Counted from the first letter of the stretch, positions 48,787-62,826 are shown. The stretch: 64,000 nt of DNA from Streptomyces cyaneogriseus subsp. noncyanogenus (GCF_000931445.1 NZ_CP010849.1:2108001-2172000), one strand, 5' to 3'. The notes: a model not told the origin generated them from the sequence alone. Numbers and translations are program-made.

Positions 48787-49599
48787 ATGGATGTGCGACG
48801 CAGGAACCGTGTGACGGTGACCGGCCCGGACGGCGCTCCGGCGGTGATGCTGGCGCACGGATTCGGGTGCGACCAGAACATGTGGCGCCTGGTGGTCCCG
48901 GTGCTGGAGCGGGATTTCCGGGTGGTTCTCTTCGACCACGTGGGGGCCGGCCGGTCGGACCTGTCGTCGTGGAGCGAGGAGCGGTACGCCTCGCTGGACG
49001 GTTACGCGGAGGACGTGCTGGAGATCTGCGCGGAGCTGGCCCTGGGGCCGGTGGTCTTCGTCGGGCATTCGGTGAGCGCCATGATCGGTGTGCTGGCCGC
49101 CGCCGCCGAGCCGGAGCGCTTCTCGGGGCTGGTCCTGCTCACCCCCTCGCCCTGCTACATCGACGACCCGGCGGCCGGTTACCGGGGCGGGTTCAGCGCC
49201 GAGGACATCGAGGAGCTGCTGGCGTCGCTGGAGGCGAACTATCTGGGCTGGTCGGCCACGATGGCCCCGGTCATCATGGGCAACCCGGAGCGGCCCGAGC
49301 TGGGCGAGGAGCTGACCAACAGCTTCTGCCGGACCGACCCGGCGATCGCCCGGGTCTTCGCCCGGGCCACGTTCCTGTCGGACAACCGCGCCGACCTGGC
49401 CAAGGTGCGCCTGCCGACCCTGGTCGCGCAGTGCTCCAGCGACGCCATCGCCCCGCGGGAGGTGGGCGCCTTCGTGCACGCGGAGATCGCCGGCAGCGAG
49501 CTGGTCACCCTGTCCGCGACGGGGCACTGCCCCCAGCTCAGCGCTCCGGAGGCGACCGCCGCGGCCATCGCGTCCTTCGCGGCCGGAGTGAGCCGGTGA
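48787..49599 (+). CDS. RsbQ-like alpha/beta hydrolase
   Basis: A 270-residue alpha/beta hydrolase of the RsbQ/KAI2/D14 type. Oxyanion region AHGFGCDQNMW, nucleophile GHSVSAMIG (Ser near residue 96), acid in CSSDAIAP and histidine in ATGHCPQLSAP. In Bacillus, RsbQ activates the phosphatase RsbP in the energy-stress pathway of sigma B. Here the stop overlaps the start of a PAS-PP2C phosphatase gene (GTGA), exactly the RsbQ-RsbP arrangement. The ATG at 48787 has no good ribosome site; the frame stays open upstream but is GC-rich non-coding. Confidence 0.88.
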   Translation: MDVRRRNRVTVTGPDGAPAVMLAHGFGCDQNMWRLVVPVLERDFRVVLFDHVGAGRSDLSSWSEERYASLDGYAEDVLEICAELALGPVVFVGHSVSAMIGVLAAAAEPERFSGLVLLTPSPCYIDDPAAGYRGGFSAEDIEELLASLEANYLGWSATMAPVIMGNPERPELGEELTNSFCRTDPAIARVFARATFLSDNRADLAKVRLPTLVAQCSSDAIAPREVGAFVHAEIAGSELVTLSATGHCPQLSAPEATAAAIASFAAGVSR

Positions 49600-50885
49600 G
49601 CGACCGGGGTGGTGACGTCCGCGACGGCGGGCCGGGCGGCGCCGGGGAGCCCGCGCTCTTCTCCGCCCTGCTGGAGGACAGCGCCGAGGACCTGTACGAG
49701 AACGCGCCCTGCGGCTATCTCTCCACGCTGATGGACGGGCAGATCGCCAAGGTCAACCGCACGCTGCTGGACTGGCTCGGCTACCGGCGCGAGGAGCTCG
49801 TCGGCCGCAGGCGGTTCGCCGACCTCCTCACCGTCGGCGGCCAGCTCTACCACGAGACGCACTTCGCTCCCCTGCTGCGCATGCAGGGCGAGCTGAGCGG
49901 CATCGCCCTGGAGCTGAAGACGGCCGACGGCAGCCGTCTGCCGGTGCTGGTGACCTCCGTCGTCAAGACCGGCGACGACGGCGAGCCGCTGCTGATCCGT
50001 ACCACCGTCTTCGACGCCCGCGACCGCCGCGCCTACGAGACCGAACTGCTGCGCGCCCGGCAGGAGGCCGACCGCGAGCGCGAGCGCCTCCAGCGCCTGG
50101 CGGCCACGCTGCAGCGGACCCTGCTGCCGCCCGCGCTGGAGGACGTGCCCGGCCTGGAGGTGGCCGCGCACTACCACATCGCCTCCGTCGACGAGGTCGG
50201 CGGCGACTTCTACGACCTGTTCCCCCTGGCCGCCGACGCCTGGGGGCTGTTCCTCGGCGATGTGTGCGGCAAGGGCGCCGCCGCCGCGGCCGTCACCTCG
50301 CTCACCCGCTACACCCTGCGGGCGGCCGCCGTCTACGACCCGGACCCGGCCGCCGTCCTCGGCAACCTCAACACCGTCCTGAACCAGAACCAGAACGGCA
50401 CCGACCCGCGGTTCTGCACGGTCGTCTTCGGCCTGCTCACCCCGGACTCCGCCGGCGGCGGCTTCCACATCACCCTGGCCAGCGGCGGGCACCCGCCCGC
50501 CGTGCTGATGCGGGCCGACGGCGGCGCGCGGTACCTGCCCACGCCCGGCGGGCAGCTCATCGGCGTCCTGCCCGACGCCCACATCGCCACCACCACGCTG
50601 CGCCTCGGGCCGGGCGACACCCTGCTCCTGTACACCGACGGCCTCACCGAGGCGCGCACCGACCGGTCCGGCGGACGCTACGGCGACGAGGCGCTGCTGG
50701 ACTTCGCGCGCGCCCTCGCCCCCACCACCGCGTCCGCCGTCGTCGAGGCCCTGAGCGGTCTGCTCACCACCCTCGGCGGCGGCGTGGACGACGACACGGC
50801 CGTGCTGGCCATCACCGTGCCCCGCGACCCGGTGCCGGGCGGCGGGGCGGCAGGGCGGGGCAGGCGGGCGCCGGACCCCTCGTGA
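49596..50885 (+). CDS. RsbP-like PAS-PP2C (SpoIIE) serine phosphatase
   Basis: A 429-residue regulatory phosphatase. A PAS-like domain occupies residues about 25-140 (LYENAPCGYLSTLMDGQIAKVN... LLDWLGY), a short coiled coil follows (RQEADRERERLQRLAATLQRTLLPP) and the PP2C/SpoIIE domain runs to about 410 with metal aspartates in DEVGGDFYDLF, FLGDVCGKG, LLYTDGLTEA and DDDTAV. It would dephosphorylate an anti-anti-sigma factor. GTG start overlapping the RsbQ-like gene stop, with GGAGTGA upstream. The sigma partner is not in the window. Confidence 0.88.
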   Translation: MSDRGGDVRDGGPGGAGEPALFSALLEDSAEDLYENAPCGYLSTLMDGQIAKVNRTLLDWLGYRREELVGRRRFADLLTVGGQLYHETHFAPLLRMQGELSGIALELKTADGSRLPVLVTSVVKTGDDGEPLLIRTTVFDARDRRAYETELLRARQEADRERERLQRLAATLQRTLLPPALEDVPGLEVAAHYHIASVDEVGGDFYDLFPLAADAWGLFLGDVCGKGAAAAAVTSLTRYTLRAAAVYDPDPAAVLGNLNTVLNQNQNGTDPRFCTVVFGLLTPDSAGGGFHITLASGGHPPAVLMRADGGARYLPTPGGQLIGVLPDAHIATTTLRLGPGDTLLLYTDGLTEARTDRSGGRYGDEALLDFARALAPTTASAVVEALSGLLTTLGGGVDDDTAVLAITVPRDPVPGGGAAGRGRRAPDPS

Positions 50886-50955
50886 GGCCGGCGCCCGCTC
50901 CCGCCCCGGAGGCGGCGGCGCGGCGGGCGGGCCGGGCGGGCCCGGACGGCAGGCG

Positions 50956-53448
50956 CTACGCCTGGCGGACGCGCAGGGCCCGGGCGAGGTCGTCGAGCTG
51001 GTCGGCGAGCTTGCGGCGCAGGGCCGGGACGGGGTCGGCGTCGCGCAGGCACTCCTCGCCGAGCCGCAGGGTGTCGGCGTCGACGGCGTGGGCGGGGAAG
51101 GCCCAGCGGCCGGCGGCGTCGGCGATGGCGGGGCCGCGGCGGGCGGCGACGGCGACCGCGTCGGGGTAGTAGCGCGGCACATAGGCGCGCACCAGATCGG
51201 CCTGCTCGGGCTGCCAGAAGCCCTGGGCGGTGGCGGTGAACAGGTAGTTGGACAGGCCGTCGCCGGTGAACATCTCCTCCCAGGCGCGGCGCTTGGCCTC
51301 GGGGTCGGGCAGGGCGGCGCGGCAGCGGGCGGCGCCTTCCTGGCCCGTGGCGCTCGGGTCCTGCACGAGTTCGGCCTCGATGACGGCGTCGTCGATGGCG
51401 CCGAGGACGGCGAGGCGGCCGAGGAGGCGCCAGCGCAGCTCGGGGTCGAGCTCGGGGCCGCCGGGGACGGTGCCTTCGGAGAACCAGGCGGTGATGGTGT
51501 CGGGCTGGGCGGCGACGTCGATGAAGTGGCGTACGGCGATCAGGCGCAGCCCGGGGTGGTCGCCGTCCTCGGTGCGGCGGATGAGGTCGCGGCACAGGGC
51601 GCTGAGGGTGGCCAGGGCCGCGGGCCGCTGCTCGGGGGTGAGGTAGCGGTCGGCGATCTGGGTGGTGGCGAAGGCGAGGACGCCTTCGACGAGGGCGAGG
51701 TCGGTCTCGTGCGGGAGGTGGGTGCGGGCGGCGTCCAGGTAGGCGGTGGGCGCCAGCTCGCCGTCGCGGACGGCGTCGCGCAGGGCGTTCCAGACGACGG
51801 CGCGGGTGAGCGGGTCGGGCAGGCCGGCCAGGTGGGCGCGGACGGTGGCGAAGGACTCGGGGTCGAAGCGGACCTTGGTGTAGGTGAGGTCGCCGTCGTT
51901 GAGCAGGAGCAGCGCGGGCCGCTTGCCGATGGAGCGGGGTTCGGTCTGCGGGATGTCCAGCTCGAGGCGTTCGCGCAGGACGAGGCCGCCCTCGTCGCCG
52001 AGGTCGCGGTCGTAGAGGCCGACGGCGATGCGGTGGGGGCGGCTGCCGGTGCGGGCGACGGTGAGGGTGCAGGTGCCGTCCCTGCCCGGGGTGACGGTGG
52101 GGGCGAGGGTGTCGACGCCGGTGGTGCGCAGCCAGGCGTCGGCCCAGGCGTGGACGTCGCGGTCGGTGGCGCCGGCGAGGGAGTCGATGAAGTCGGCGAG
52201 GGCGGCGTTGCCGAACCGGTGGCGGGCGAAGTGGGTGTTGATGCCGGCCAGGAAGTCCTTCTCGCCGAGCCAGGTGACGAGCTGGCGCAGGGCGGAGGCG
52301 CCCTTGGCGTAGGAGATGCCGTCGAAGTTGAGGAGGGCGGAGGCGGTGTCCTCGACGTTCTCGGGGGCGACGGGGTGGGTGGAGGGGCGCTGGTCGGCGT
52401 CGTAGCCCCAGGCCTTGCGGGCGACGCCGAACTCGGTCCAGGGCCCGGTGAAGCGGGTGGCCTCGGCGGTGATCTGGTAGCCCATGTACTCGGCGAAGGA
52501 CTCGTTCAGCCAGATGTCGTCCCACCACTTCAGGGTGACGAGGTCGCCGAACCACATGTGGGCCATCTCGTGGGCGATGACCATGGCGCGGGTCTGCCGT
52601 TCGGCGTCGGTGACGGCGGAGCGGTAGACGAATTCGTCGCGGAAGGTGACCAGGCCGGGGTTCTCCATGGCGCCGGCGTTGAACTCGGGGACGAACGCCT
52701 GGTCGTAGGAGTCGAAGGGGTAGGGCTCGTCGAACTTCTCGTGGTAGCGGTCGAAGCAGGCGCGGGTGACGTCGAGGAGTTCCTCGGCGTCGGCGTCGAG
52801 GTGGCGGGCGAGGGAGCGGCGGCAGTGGATGCCGAAGGGCAGGCCGCGGTGGTCGGTGCGCACGGAGTGCCAGGGGCCGGCGGCGACGGCGACGAGGTAG
52901 GTGGAGACCGGCGGGGTGGCGGCGGCCCGCCAGACGCCGTCGCCGGTGTGCTCGGTGACGCCGTTGGCGAGGACGCTCCAGCCCGCGGGGGCCTTGACGG
53001 TCAGGTCGAAGACGGCCTTGAGGTCGGGCTGGTCGAAGGCGGCGAAGACGCGCTGGACGTCGTCCATGAACATCTGGGTGTAGACGTAGGTCTCGCCGTC
53101 GGCGGGGTCGGTGAAGCGGTGCATGCCCTCGCCGGTGCGGGAGTAGCGCATGGCGGCGTCGACGCGCAGTTCGTGGGTGCCGGGGGTGAGGTTCTTCAGC
53201 GGCAGCCGGTTCCCGTCCAGGGTCTGCGGGTCCAGGGGCTGTCCGTCCAGGGTGACGGAGCGCAGCTCGGCGGGCTTGACCTCGACGAAGGTGTCCGTGG
53301 CGTCCTGACCGTCGCGGACGGTGAACCGGATGGCGGAGCGGGAGTCGAAGGTCTCGTCGCCACCGGTCAGGTCGAGTTCGATCGTGTAGTGGTGGACGTC
53401 GAGGAGCTGGGCACGGGTCTGCGCTTCGTCGCGCGTCAGTACGGACAT
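50956..53448 (-). CDS. pepN: aminopeptidase N
   Basis: An 830-residue M1 zinc aminopeptidase, cytoplasmic in Streptomyces, removing N-terminal residues from peptides. Diagnostic motifs are the exopeptidase GAMEN sequence (NAGAMENPGLVTFRD) and the zinc site VIAHEMAHMWFGDLVTLKWWDDIWLNESFAEY (HExxH with the distal Glu; split here, all within residues 285-318). The ERAP1-like C-terminal helical domain is complete. I chose the ATG at 53448 (MSVLTRDEAQTRAQ); a second ATG three codons upstream is possible. Confidence 0.95.
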   Translation of the reverse strand: MSVLTRDEAQTRAQLLDVHHYTIELDLTGGDETFDSRSAIRFTVRDGQDATDTFVEVKPAELRSVTLDGQPLDPQTLDGNRLPLKNLTPGTHELRVDAAMRYSRTGEGMHRFTDPADGETYVYTQMFMDDVQRVFAAFDQPDLKAVFDLTVKAPAGWSVLANGVTEHTGDGVWRAAATPPVSTYLVAVAAGPWHSVRTDHRGLPFGIHCRRSLARHLDADAEELLDVTRACFDRYHEKFDEPYPFDSYDQAFVPEFNAGAMENPGLVTFRDEFVYRSAVTDAERQTRAMVIAHEMAHMWFGDLVTLKWWDDIWLNESFAEYMGYQITAEATRFTGPWTEFGVARKAWGYDADQRPSTHPVAPENVEDTASALLNFDGISYAKGASALRQLVTWLGEKDFLAGINTHFARHRFGNAALADFIDSLAGATDRDVHAWADAWLRTTGVDTLAPTVTPGRDGTCTLTVARTGSRPHRIAVGLYDRDLGDEGGLVLRERLELDIPQTEPRSIGKRPALLLLNDGDLTYTKVRFDPESFATVRAHLAGLPDPLTRAVVWNALRDAVRDGELAPTAYLDAARTHLPHETDLALVEGVLAFATTQIADRYLTPEQRPAALATLSALCRDLIRRTEDGDHPGLRLIAVRHFIDVAAQPDTITAWFSEGTVPGGPELDPELRWRLLGRLAVLGAIDDAVIEAELVQDPSATGQEGAARCRAALPDPEAKRRAWEEMFTGDGLSNYLFTATAQGFWQPEQADLVRAYVPRYYPDAVAVAARRGPAIADAAGRWAFPAHAVDADTLRLGEECLRDADPVPALRRKLADQLDDLARALRVRQA

Positions 53449-53741
53449 GCTGCACATGCTGCCTGATACGGCTGGGCGGGCACAGGGGCGGACGGGTAAC
53501 ACGGGCGGGGGCCGGTCTCCCCGCGGGCCACCGCGTTCCCCGGGCGTACGCCCCCTGGGCCGTGCCCCCGCGTGCGGGCGGGGCGGCCCGGCCGGGGCAT
53601 GGGGCGCGGGCGACGGCATCCGGAAGGGCATGGGGCGCGGGGAGGGCGGTGCGGGGGGCGACAGGGCGGGCGCATGCCGTGCGCCGGGCCGCTGCCCCGC
53701 CCGGTGCGGGGCCGTCCCGGGCGGAGGCCGGGCCGTCCGGG

Positions 53742-54092
53742 TCAGCCGGCCCCGGGGCCGTGCCCGTTGCCGGTGTCCTCGGCGATGCGCTCGTGGTGGC
53801 GGATCACCTCGGCGATGATGAAGTTCAGGAACTTCTCCGCGAACGCCGGGTCCAGCTTCGCGCTCTCGGCGAGCGCGCGCAGGCGCTCGATCTGCCGGGC
53901 CTCTCGGGTGGGGTCGGCGGGCGGCAACTGGTGGCGGGCTTTGAGGTGGCCGACCTGCTGGGTGCATTTGAAGCGCTCGGCGAGCATGTGGACGACGGCC
54001 GCGTCGATGTTGTCGATGCTGTCGCGCAGCCGCGCCAGCTCCTCGCGGACGGCGGCGTCGACGTCATCGGTACCGGTGTTGCTGGTGGTCAT
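53742..54092 (-). CDS. chorismate mutase (AroQ type)
   Basis: A 116-residue all-helical enzyme converting chorismate to prephenate for phenylalanine and tyrosine synthesis. The AroQ pattern is clear: the N-terminal helix ELARLRDSIDNIDAAVVHMLAERFKCTQQVGHLK with its key Arg/Asp/Lys residues, then PPADPTREARQIERL and the final helix FLNFIIAEVIRHHERI. The length matches stand-alone actinobacterial enzymes. ATG start at 54092. Confidence 0.92.
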   Translation of the reverse strand: MTTSNTGTDDVDAAVREELARLRDSIDNIDAAVVHMLAERFKCTQQVGHLKARHQLPPADPTREARQIERLRALAESAKLDPAFAEKFLNFIIAEVIRHHERIAEDTGNGHGPGAG

Positions 54093-54280
54093 GGGGGCTC
54101 AGCCTACGGGCGGCGCGCGGACCGCGGCGGAGCGTCTCATTCCTTGACGTCTTCGTGGACGTACCGCCACTGCCGTACGTCCGGCCGGGGCGGTGGCGGC
54201 CGGTTCCCGGGCGGTGGGCGGGCCGCGGGCGCCTCCGGCTCGTACAGTGGAGTCGGGTTCAGGCGTCTTGGGGGTCGGGC

Positions 54281-55177
54281 GTGGCCAACGGCGGACCGGT
54301 CGAGCACGGCTACCCGCACCTGGAGACGGTGCGGGCCGCCATCACCGCGCTGTACAAGCGGCTGTCGTCCGAGACCATCTGGACGTTCTCCACCAGTGTG
54401 GCCCCGGCCGACGTGGCGTTCTGCGACACCGACGATCTGTATCTGGGCACGCAGCGGGTGGCCCGGGAGCTGGTGCGGCACTACCGTCTGCCCGACGCCC
54501 GCATGATCGTCGGCTTCCGGGAGATGACGCACGCGGCCAACGTCGAACTGGCCGCCGGCCCGGAGTACTTCATCGAGCTGAACGACCGTTTCCGGACGCA
54601 TCGCCGGGACATCGGCGCGGCTCTCGCGCACGAGGTGATGCACGTGTACCTGCACCGCCTGGACCTGTCCTTCGCCGGGACGCGGGACAACGAGATCCTG
54701 ACGGACACGGCGACGACGTACCTGGGCGCGGGCTGGCTGCTGCTGGACGCCTACCGGGAGGACGCGGCGTCGTCGCAGAAGCTCGGCTATCTGACGCCGG
54801 AGGAGTTCGGCTATGTCCTGGCCAAGCGGGCGCTGCTCTTCCACGAGGACCCGTCGGTGTGGTTCACCAGCCCGCAGGCGTACACGGCGTACGTCAAGGG
54901 GATGGCGCAGGCCCGCCGGGACGAGCAGCAGCCCCCGCTGACGGCGGCCGGCTGGGCGGGCCGCCGCCGCTACGCCCGGGACCGCCGCCATGCCCGGGAC
55001 CATCCGGGCACCGGGCCGGGGGCGGGAGTGCCGTACGCGTTCACGCCCGACGGCCGCGGCCCGCTGCGGGTGTCCTTCCCCTGTCCGACCTGCCGGCAGC
55101 GGATCAGGGTGCCGGTGCGGGGGCGGGTGCGGGTGCGGTGCGCGCTGTGCCGGACGGTGTGGGAGTGCGACACCTGA
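54281..55177 (+). CDS. HExxH putative zinc metalloprotease-like protein with C-terminal zinc ribbon
   Basis: A 298-residue protein with a clear zinc-protease motif AHEVMHVYLHRL (HEVMH) near residue 111 and a downstream acidic helix (DNEILTDTATTYLGAGWLLLDAY), as in minigluzincin/SprT-like folds. The C-terminus has a four-cysteine zinc ribbon (CPTC, then CALC 20 residues later), also a SprT-like feature. No signal peptide, so it should be cytoplasmic. GTG start at 54281 after GGGGTCGGGC. Substrate and role unknown. Confidence 0.72.
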   Translation: MANGGPVEHGYPHLETVRAAITALYKRLSSETIWTFSTSVAPADVAFCDTDDLYLGTQRVARELVRHYRLPDARMIVGFREMTHAANVELAAGPEYFIELNDRFRTHRRDIGAALAHEVMHVYLHRLDLSFAGTRDNEILTDTATTYLGAGWLLLDAYREDAASSQKLGYLTPEEFGYVLAKRALLFHEDPSVWFTSPQAYTAYVKGMAQARRDEQQPPLTAAGWAGRRRYARDRRHARDHPGTGPGAGVPYAFTPDGRGPLRVSFPCPTCRQRIRVPVRGRVRVRCALCRTVWECDT

Positions 55178-55342
55178 GGTCCGGGCCGCCCCGGAGGACC
55201 GCCCGCCCCGGCCCCGGTCGCCTCGCCCCCGCCACGGTTCGCTATTTTGTTCGCCGCAGGCGGGGGCGTGCGCAGGCCCGCCGGTGCCGCGGACGGGCGG
55301 CGATGCTCCGGGAGCCGGAGCCGACGGTGGAGGTCTTCCCCA

Positions 55343-56248
55343 GTGAAACGCAGCGGTGTGCTGTTCCTAGCGGCCGTCCCCGTGGCCGCGGTCGCCACGG
55401 CCTACTTCCTCTCCCCGGGCGGATCGCGGGAGGCTCCGGCCAGGCCGCCCGCCGCCCTCGTGGAGGCCGGCCGCGAGCACGCCAAGAGCCGTGCCGAGCA
55501 GGAGCGCGCGGCGGACGACGCGGTGATCGCCGGCCTGCCGCCGGGGCTGGCCGACCCGGCCAAGAAGGAGCTGGCGCAGCGGCTGGTGGCGAGCGCGGAG
55601 CACTCCACCCTGGACTGGCGCAGCGCGTACGACAGCATCGAGGACCTCGGTGACGGCCAGGGCTACACGGCGGGCGTGATCGGTTTCTGCACCGGCACCC
55701 ACGACCTGCTCACCCTGGTCGAGCGCTACACCGAGAACCACCCCGGCAACGGCCTGGCGCGGTACCTGCCCGCGCTGCGCGAGGTCGACGGCACCGACTC
55801 CCACGAGGGCCTGGACCCCGGCTTCCCCGCGGCCTGGCGGGCGGAGGCGGAGCTCCCGGCCTTCCGCGCGGCGCAGGAGGCCGAGCGCGACCGGGTCTAC
55901 TTCGACCCGGCCGTCCGCCTGGCCAAGCTCGACGGGCTGGGTCCGCTGGGCCAGTTCGTCTACTACGACGCGCTGGTCTTCCACGGCCCCGACACCGACC
56001 CGGACGGCTTCTACGGCCTGCGCGAGCGCGCCATGCGCCAGGCGGACACACCGGCCGAGGGCGGCTCGGAGAAGACCTTCCTGGACGCCTTCCTCGATGT
56101 CCGCCGCGCGGCGATGAAGGCCAAGCGCCCGGGCATCGACACCTCCCGCGTCGACACCGCCCAGCGCCGCTTCCTGGACGCCGGGAATTTCACCCTGGAC
56201 ACGCCGCTGGTGTGGGAGATGTACGGGGAGACGTTCCGGGTGCCGTAG
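55343..56248 (+). CDS. secreted chitosanase, glycoside hydrolase family 46
   Basis: A 301-residue endo-chitosanase hydrolysing beta-1,4-glucosamine linkages. The GH46 N-terminal block SAEHSTLDWRSAYDSIEDLGDGQ contains the catalytic-acid glutamate (IED), followed by GFCTGTHDLL with the catalytic-base aspartate. The rest (QADTPAEGGSEKTFLDAFLDVR, DTPLVWEMYGE) fits the family. The N-terminus VKRSGVLFLAAVPVAAVATAYF is a signal sequence. GTG start with GGAGG nine bases upstream. Confidence 0.93.
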   Translation: MKRSGVLFLAAVPVAAVATAYFLSPGGSREAPARPPAALVEAGREHAKSRAEQERAADDAVIAGLPPGLADPAKKELAQRLVASAEHSTLDWRSAYDSIEDLGDGQGYTAGVIGFCTGTHDLLTLVERYTENHPGNGLARYLPALREVDGTDSHEGLDPGFPAAWRAEAELPAFRAAQEAERDRVYFDPAVRLAKLDGLGPLGQFVYYDALVFHGPDTDPDGFYGLRERAMRQADTPAEGGSEKTFLDAFLDVRRAAMKAKRPGIDTSRVDTAQRRFLDAGNFTLDTPLVWEMYGETFRVP

Positions 56249-56265
56249 GACCACCGGACATGCGG

Positions 56266-56308
56266 CGGCGCCTGCCCAGGAGTCCGGTCGGGGACAGGGC
56301 AGGCGCCG
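56266..56308. terminator. bidirectional terminator between chitosanase and gltD
   Basis: A perfect 12-bp stem, CGGCGCCTGCCC at 56266-56277 with its complement at 56297-56308, and a 19-base loop, placed between converging genes. Confidence 0.78.
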
Positions 56309-56391
56309 TCTGTGTTCCGTACGCCTTTGTACGGGACGTCTTATGGGGCCGTCGGAGCGCCGGGGCGCTGTCCGTCAGCCGGTCGGGGCCG

Positions 56392-57847
56392 TCAGACCGC
56401 GAGCGCGCGGTCGGTCGGCCGGATCGGGGCCGGCAGCTCGCTGGCCCCGGTCAGGTAGCGGTCGACGCCGCGGGCGGCCGAGCGGCCCTCGGCGATCGCC
56501 CACACGATCAGGGACTGGCCGCGGCCGGCGTCACCGGCGACGAACACGCCCGGGACGTTGGTCTGGAAATCGGCGTCGCGAGCGATGTTACCCCGTGCGT
56601 CGAGTTCCAGGCCGAACTGGTCGACCAGGCCGTTGTCCCGGTCGGTCCCGGTGAAGCCCATGGCGAGGGTGACGAGCTGCGCGGGGATCTTGCGCTCGGT
56701 GCCCGGCTTGGGGGTGAGCTTGCCGTCGACGAACTCGACCTCGGTCATGTGGAGCCACTGGACGTTGCCGTCCTCGTCGCCCTCGAAGTGGGTGGTGGAG
56801 ACGGAGTAGACCCGCTCGCCGCCCTCCTCGTGGGCCGAGGTGACCTTGTAGAGCATGGGGAAGGTCGGCCACGGCTGGGCGATCGGGTCCCGCTCCTCGT
56901 TGGGGCGGGGCATGATCTCCAGCTGGGTGACGGACGCCGCGCCCTGGCGGTGGGCGGTGCCCACGCAGTCGGCACCGGTGTCGCCGCCGCCGATGACGAC
57001 GACGTGCTTGCCCTCGGCCGAGATCGGCGGGGCGACGTAGTCGCCCTCCTGGACCTTGTTGGCCAGCGGCAGGTACTCCATCGCCTGGTGGATGCCCTTG
57101 AGCTCGCGGCCCGGCACCGGCAGGTCGCGCGCGGTGGTGGCGCCGACGGCCAGCACCACGGCGTCGTACCGCTTCTTCAGGTCCGTCGCCTTCAGGTCGC
57201 GGCCGATCTCGACGCCGGTGCGGAAGCGGGTGCCCTCCGCGCGCATCTGCTCGATACGGCGGTTGATGTGCCGCTTCTCCATCTTGAACTCGGGGATGCC
57301 GTAGCGCAGGAGGCCGCCGATGCGGTCCGCGCGCTCGTAGACGGCGACCGTGTGCCCGGCCCGGGTGAGCTGCTGGGCGGCGGCCAGGCCCGCCGGGCCC
57401 GAGCCGACGACGGCGACCGTCTTGCCGGACAGGCGCTCGGGGATCTGCGGGGCGACGTCCCCGGTCTCCCACGCCTTGTCGATGATGGAGACCTCGACGT
57501 TCTTGATGGTGACCGGCGGCTGGTTGATGCCGAGCACACACGCCGACTCGCACGGAGCGGGGCACAGGCGGCCGGTGAACTCCGGGAAGTTGTTGGTGGC
57601 GTGCAGGCGCTCGGAGGCGGCCTGCCAGTCCTCGCGGTAGGCGTAGTCGTTCCACTCGGGGATCAGGTTCCCGAGCGGGCAGCCGTTGTGGCAGAACGGG
57701 ATGCCGCAGTCCATGCACCGGCTGGCCTGCTTGCTGATGATCGGCAGCAGGGAGCCGGGGACGTAGACCTCGTTCCAGTCCTTGACGCGCTCCTCGACGG
57801 GGCGGGTCCTGGCGACCTCGCGGCCGTGGTTGAGAAAGCCCTTGGGA

Positions 57848-57855
<8 letters not shown>
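56392..57855 (-). CDS. gltD: glutamate synthase (NADPH) small subunit
   Basis: The 487-residue beta subunit of GOGAT, which oxidises NADPH and passes electrons to the large subunit. N-terminal iron-sulfur cysteines [17 protein letters not shown] and [11 protein letters not shown] site [15 protein letters not shown] near residue 150; NADPH site [16 protein letters not shown] near 290; C-terminal [19 protein letters not shown]. The ATG at 57855 overlaps the gltB stop by eight bases, so both subunits are made from one message. Confidence 0.96.
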
Positions 57856-62443
<4,588 letters not shown>

Positions 62444-62516
62444 CGGCTCTCCCGTCGTCGTCAAGTGGCATGTGCAGGTGCCGAGGGACGACGTTGGCCC
62501 TCTGCGTGAGATCGAA

Positions 62517-62532
62517 ATTTCGTGCAGGTTAC
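62517..62532 (-). promoter_or_regulatory. GlnR-like binding site upstream of gltB
   Basis: On the minus strand the sequence reads GTAAC, six bases, GAAAT, matching four to five positions in each half of the actinomycete GlnR pattern (gTnAC-n6-GaAAC). It is about 74 bases before the gltB start. Only one clear site is seen; a poor second half-site follows. Confidence 0.45.
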
Positions 62533-62792
62533 ATGATGGAGCGATTCTCGGGAACCGGATACTGCGTTCCAACATGCGGACACCGCGGGGTCGCGGGCGG
62601 GGTACCGCGCCCGGCGGGAAAGGCTGTGGGGACCGGCGCGAACGGGATCGGTCGGATCGGCGTCCGGCGGCCCGGAAGGCTGTCGGAGCGGGCCTCGTCG
62701 CCCACCCCGCAGACGCGCGGCGGGCCTCATTGCCCGCAGCGCTTACGGCTCATGCCCGGCGGTCATGCGGCCGAAACCAGCAAGTAACGACT

Positions 62793-62816
62793 ACTTATGC
62801 GGTCCCTCGCATAAGT
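62793..62816. terminator. 9-bp inverted repeat after the VIT-family gene
   Basis: ACTTATGCG (62793-62801) and its complement CGCATAAGT (62808-62816) flank a six-base loop, ten bases past the transporter stop. It is unusually AT-rich for this genome; it may be a terminator or a protein-binding palindrome. Confidence 0.45.
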
Positions 62817-62826
62817 CCGAGCCGCG

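Larger units (their letters stand above)
62444..62826. other. 383-bp region upstream of gltB
   Basis: No gene supported. It contains a GlnR-like box near gltB and a 9-bp inverted repeat next to the VIT gene stop; the middle is GC-rich without clear signals. Confidence 0.55.

Noticed and set aside
53449..53741. Extended N-terminus of pepN or a small gene in the gap
   Set aside because: The open frames here are Pro/Arg-rich shadows without ribosome sites; the M1 peptidase starts normally at 53448.
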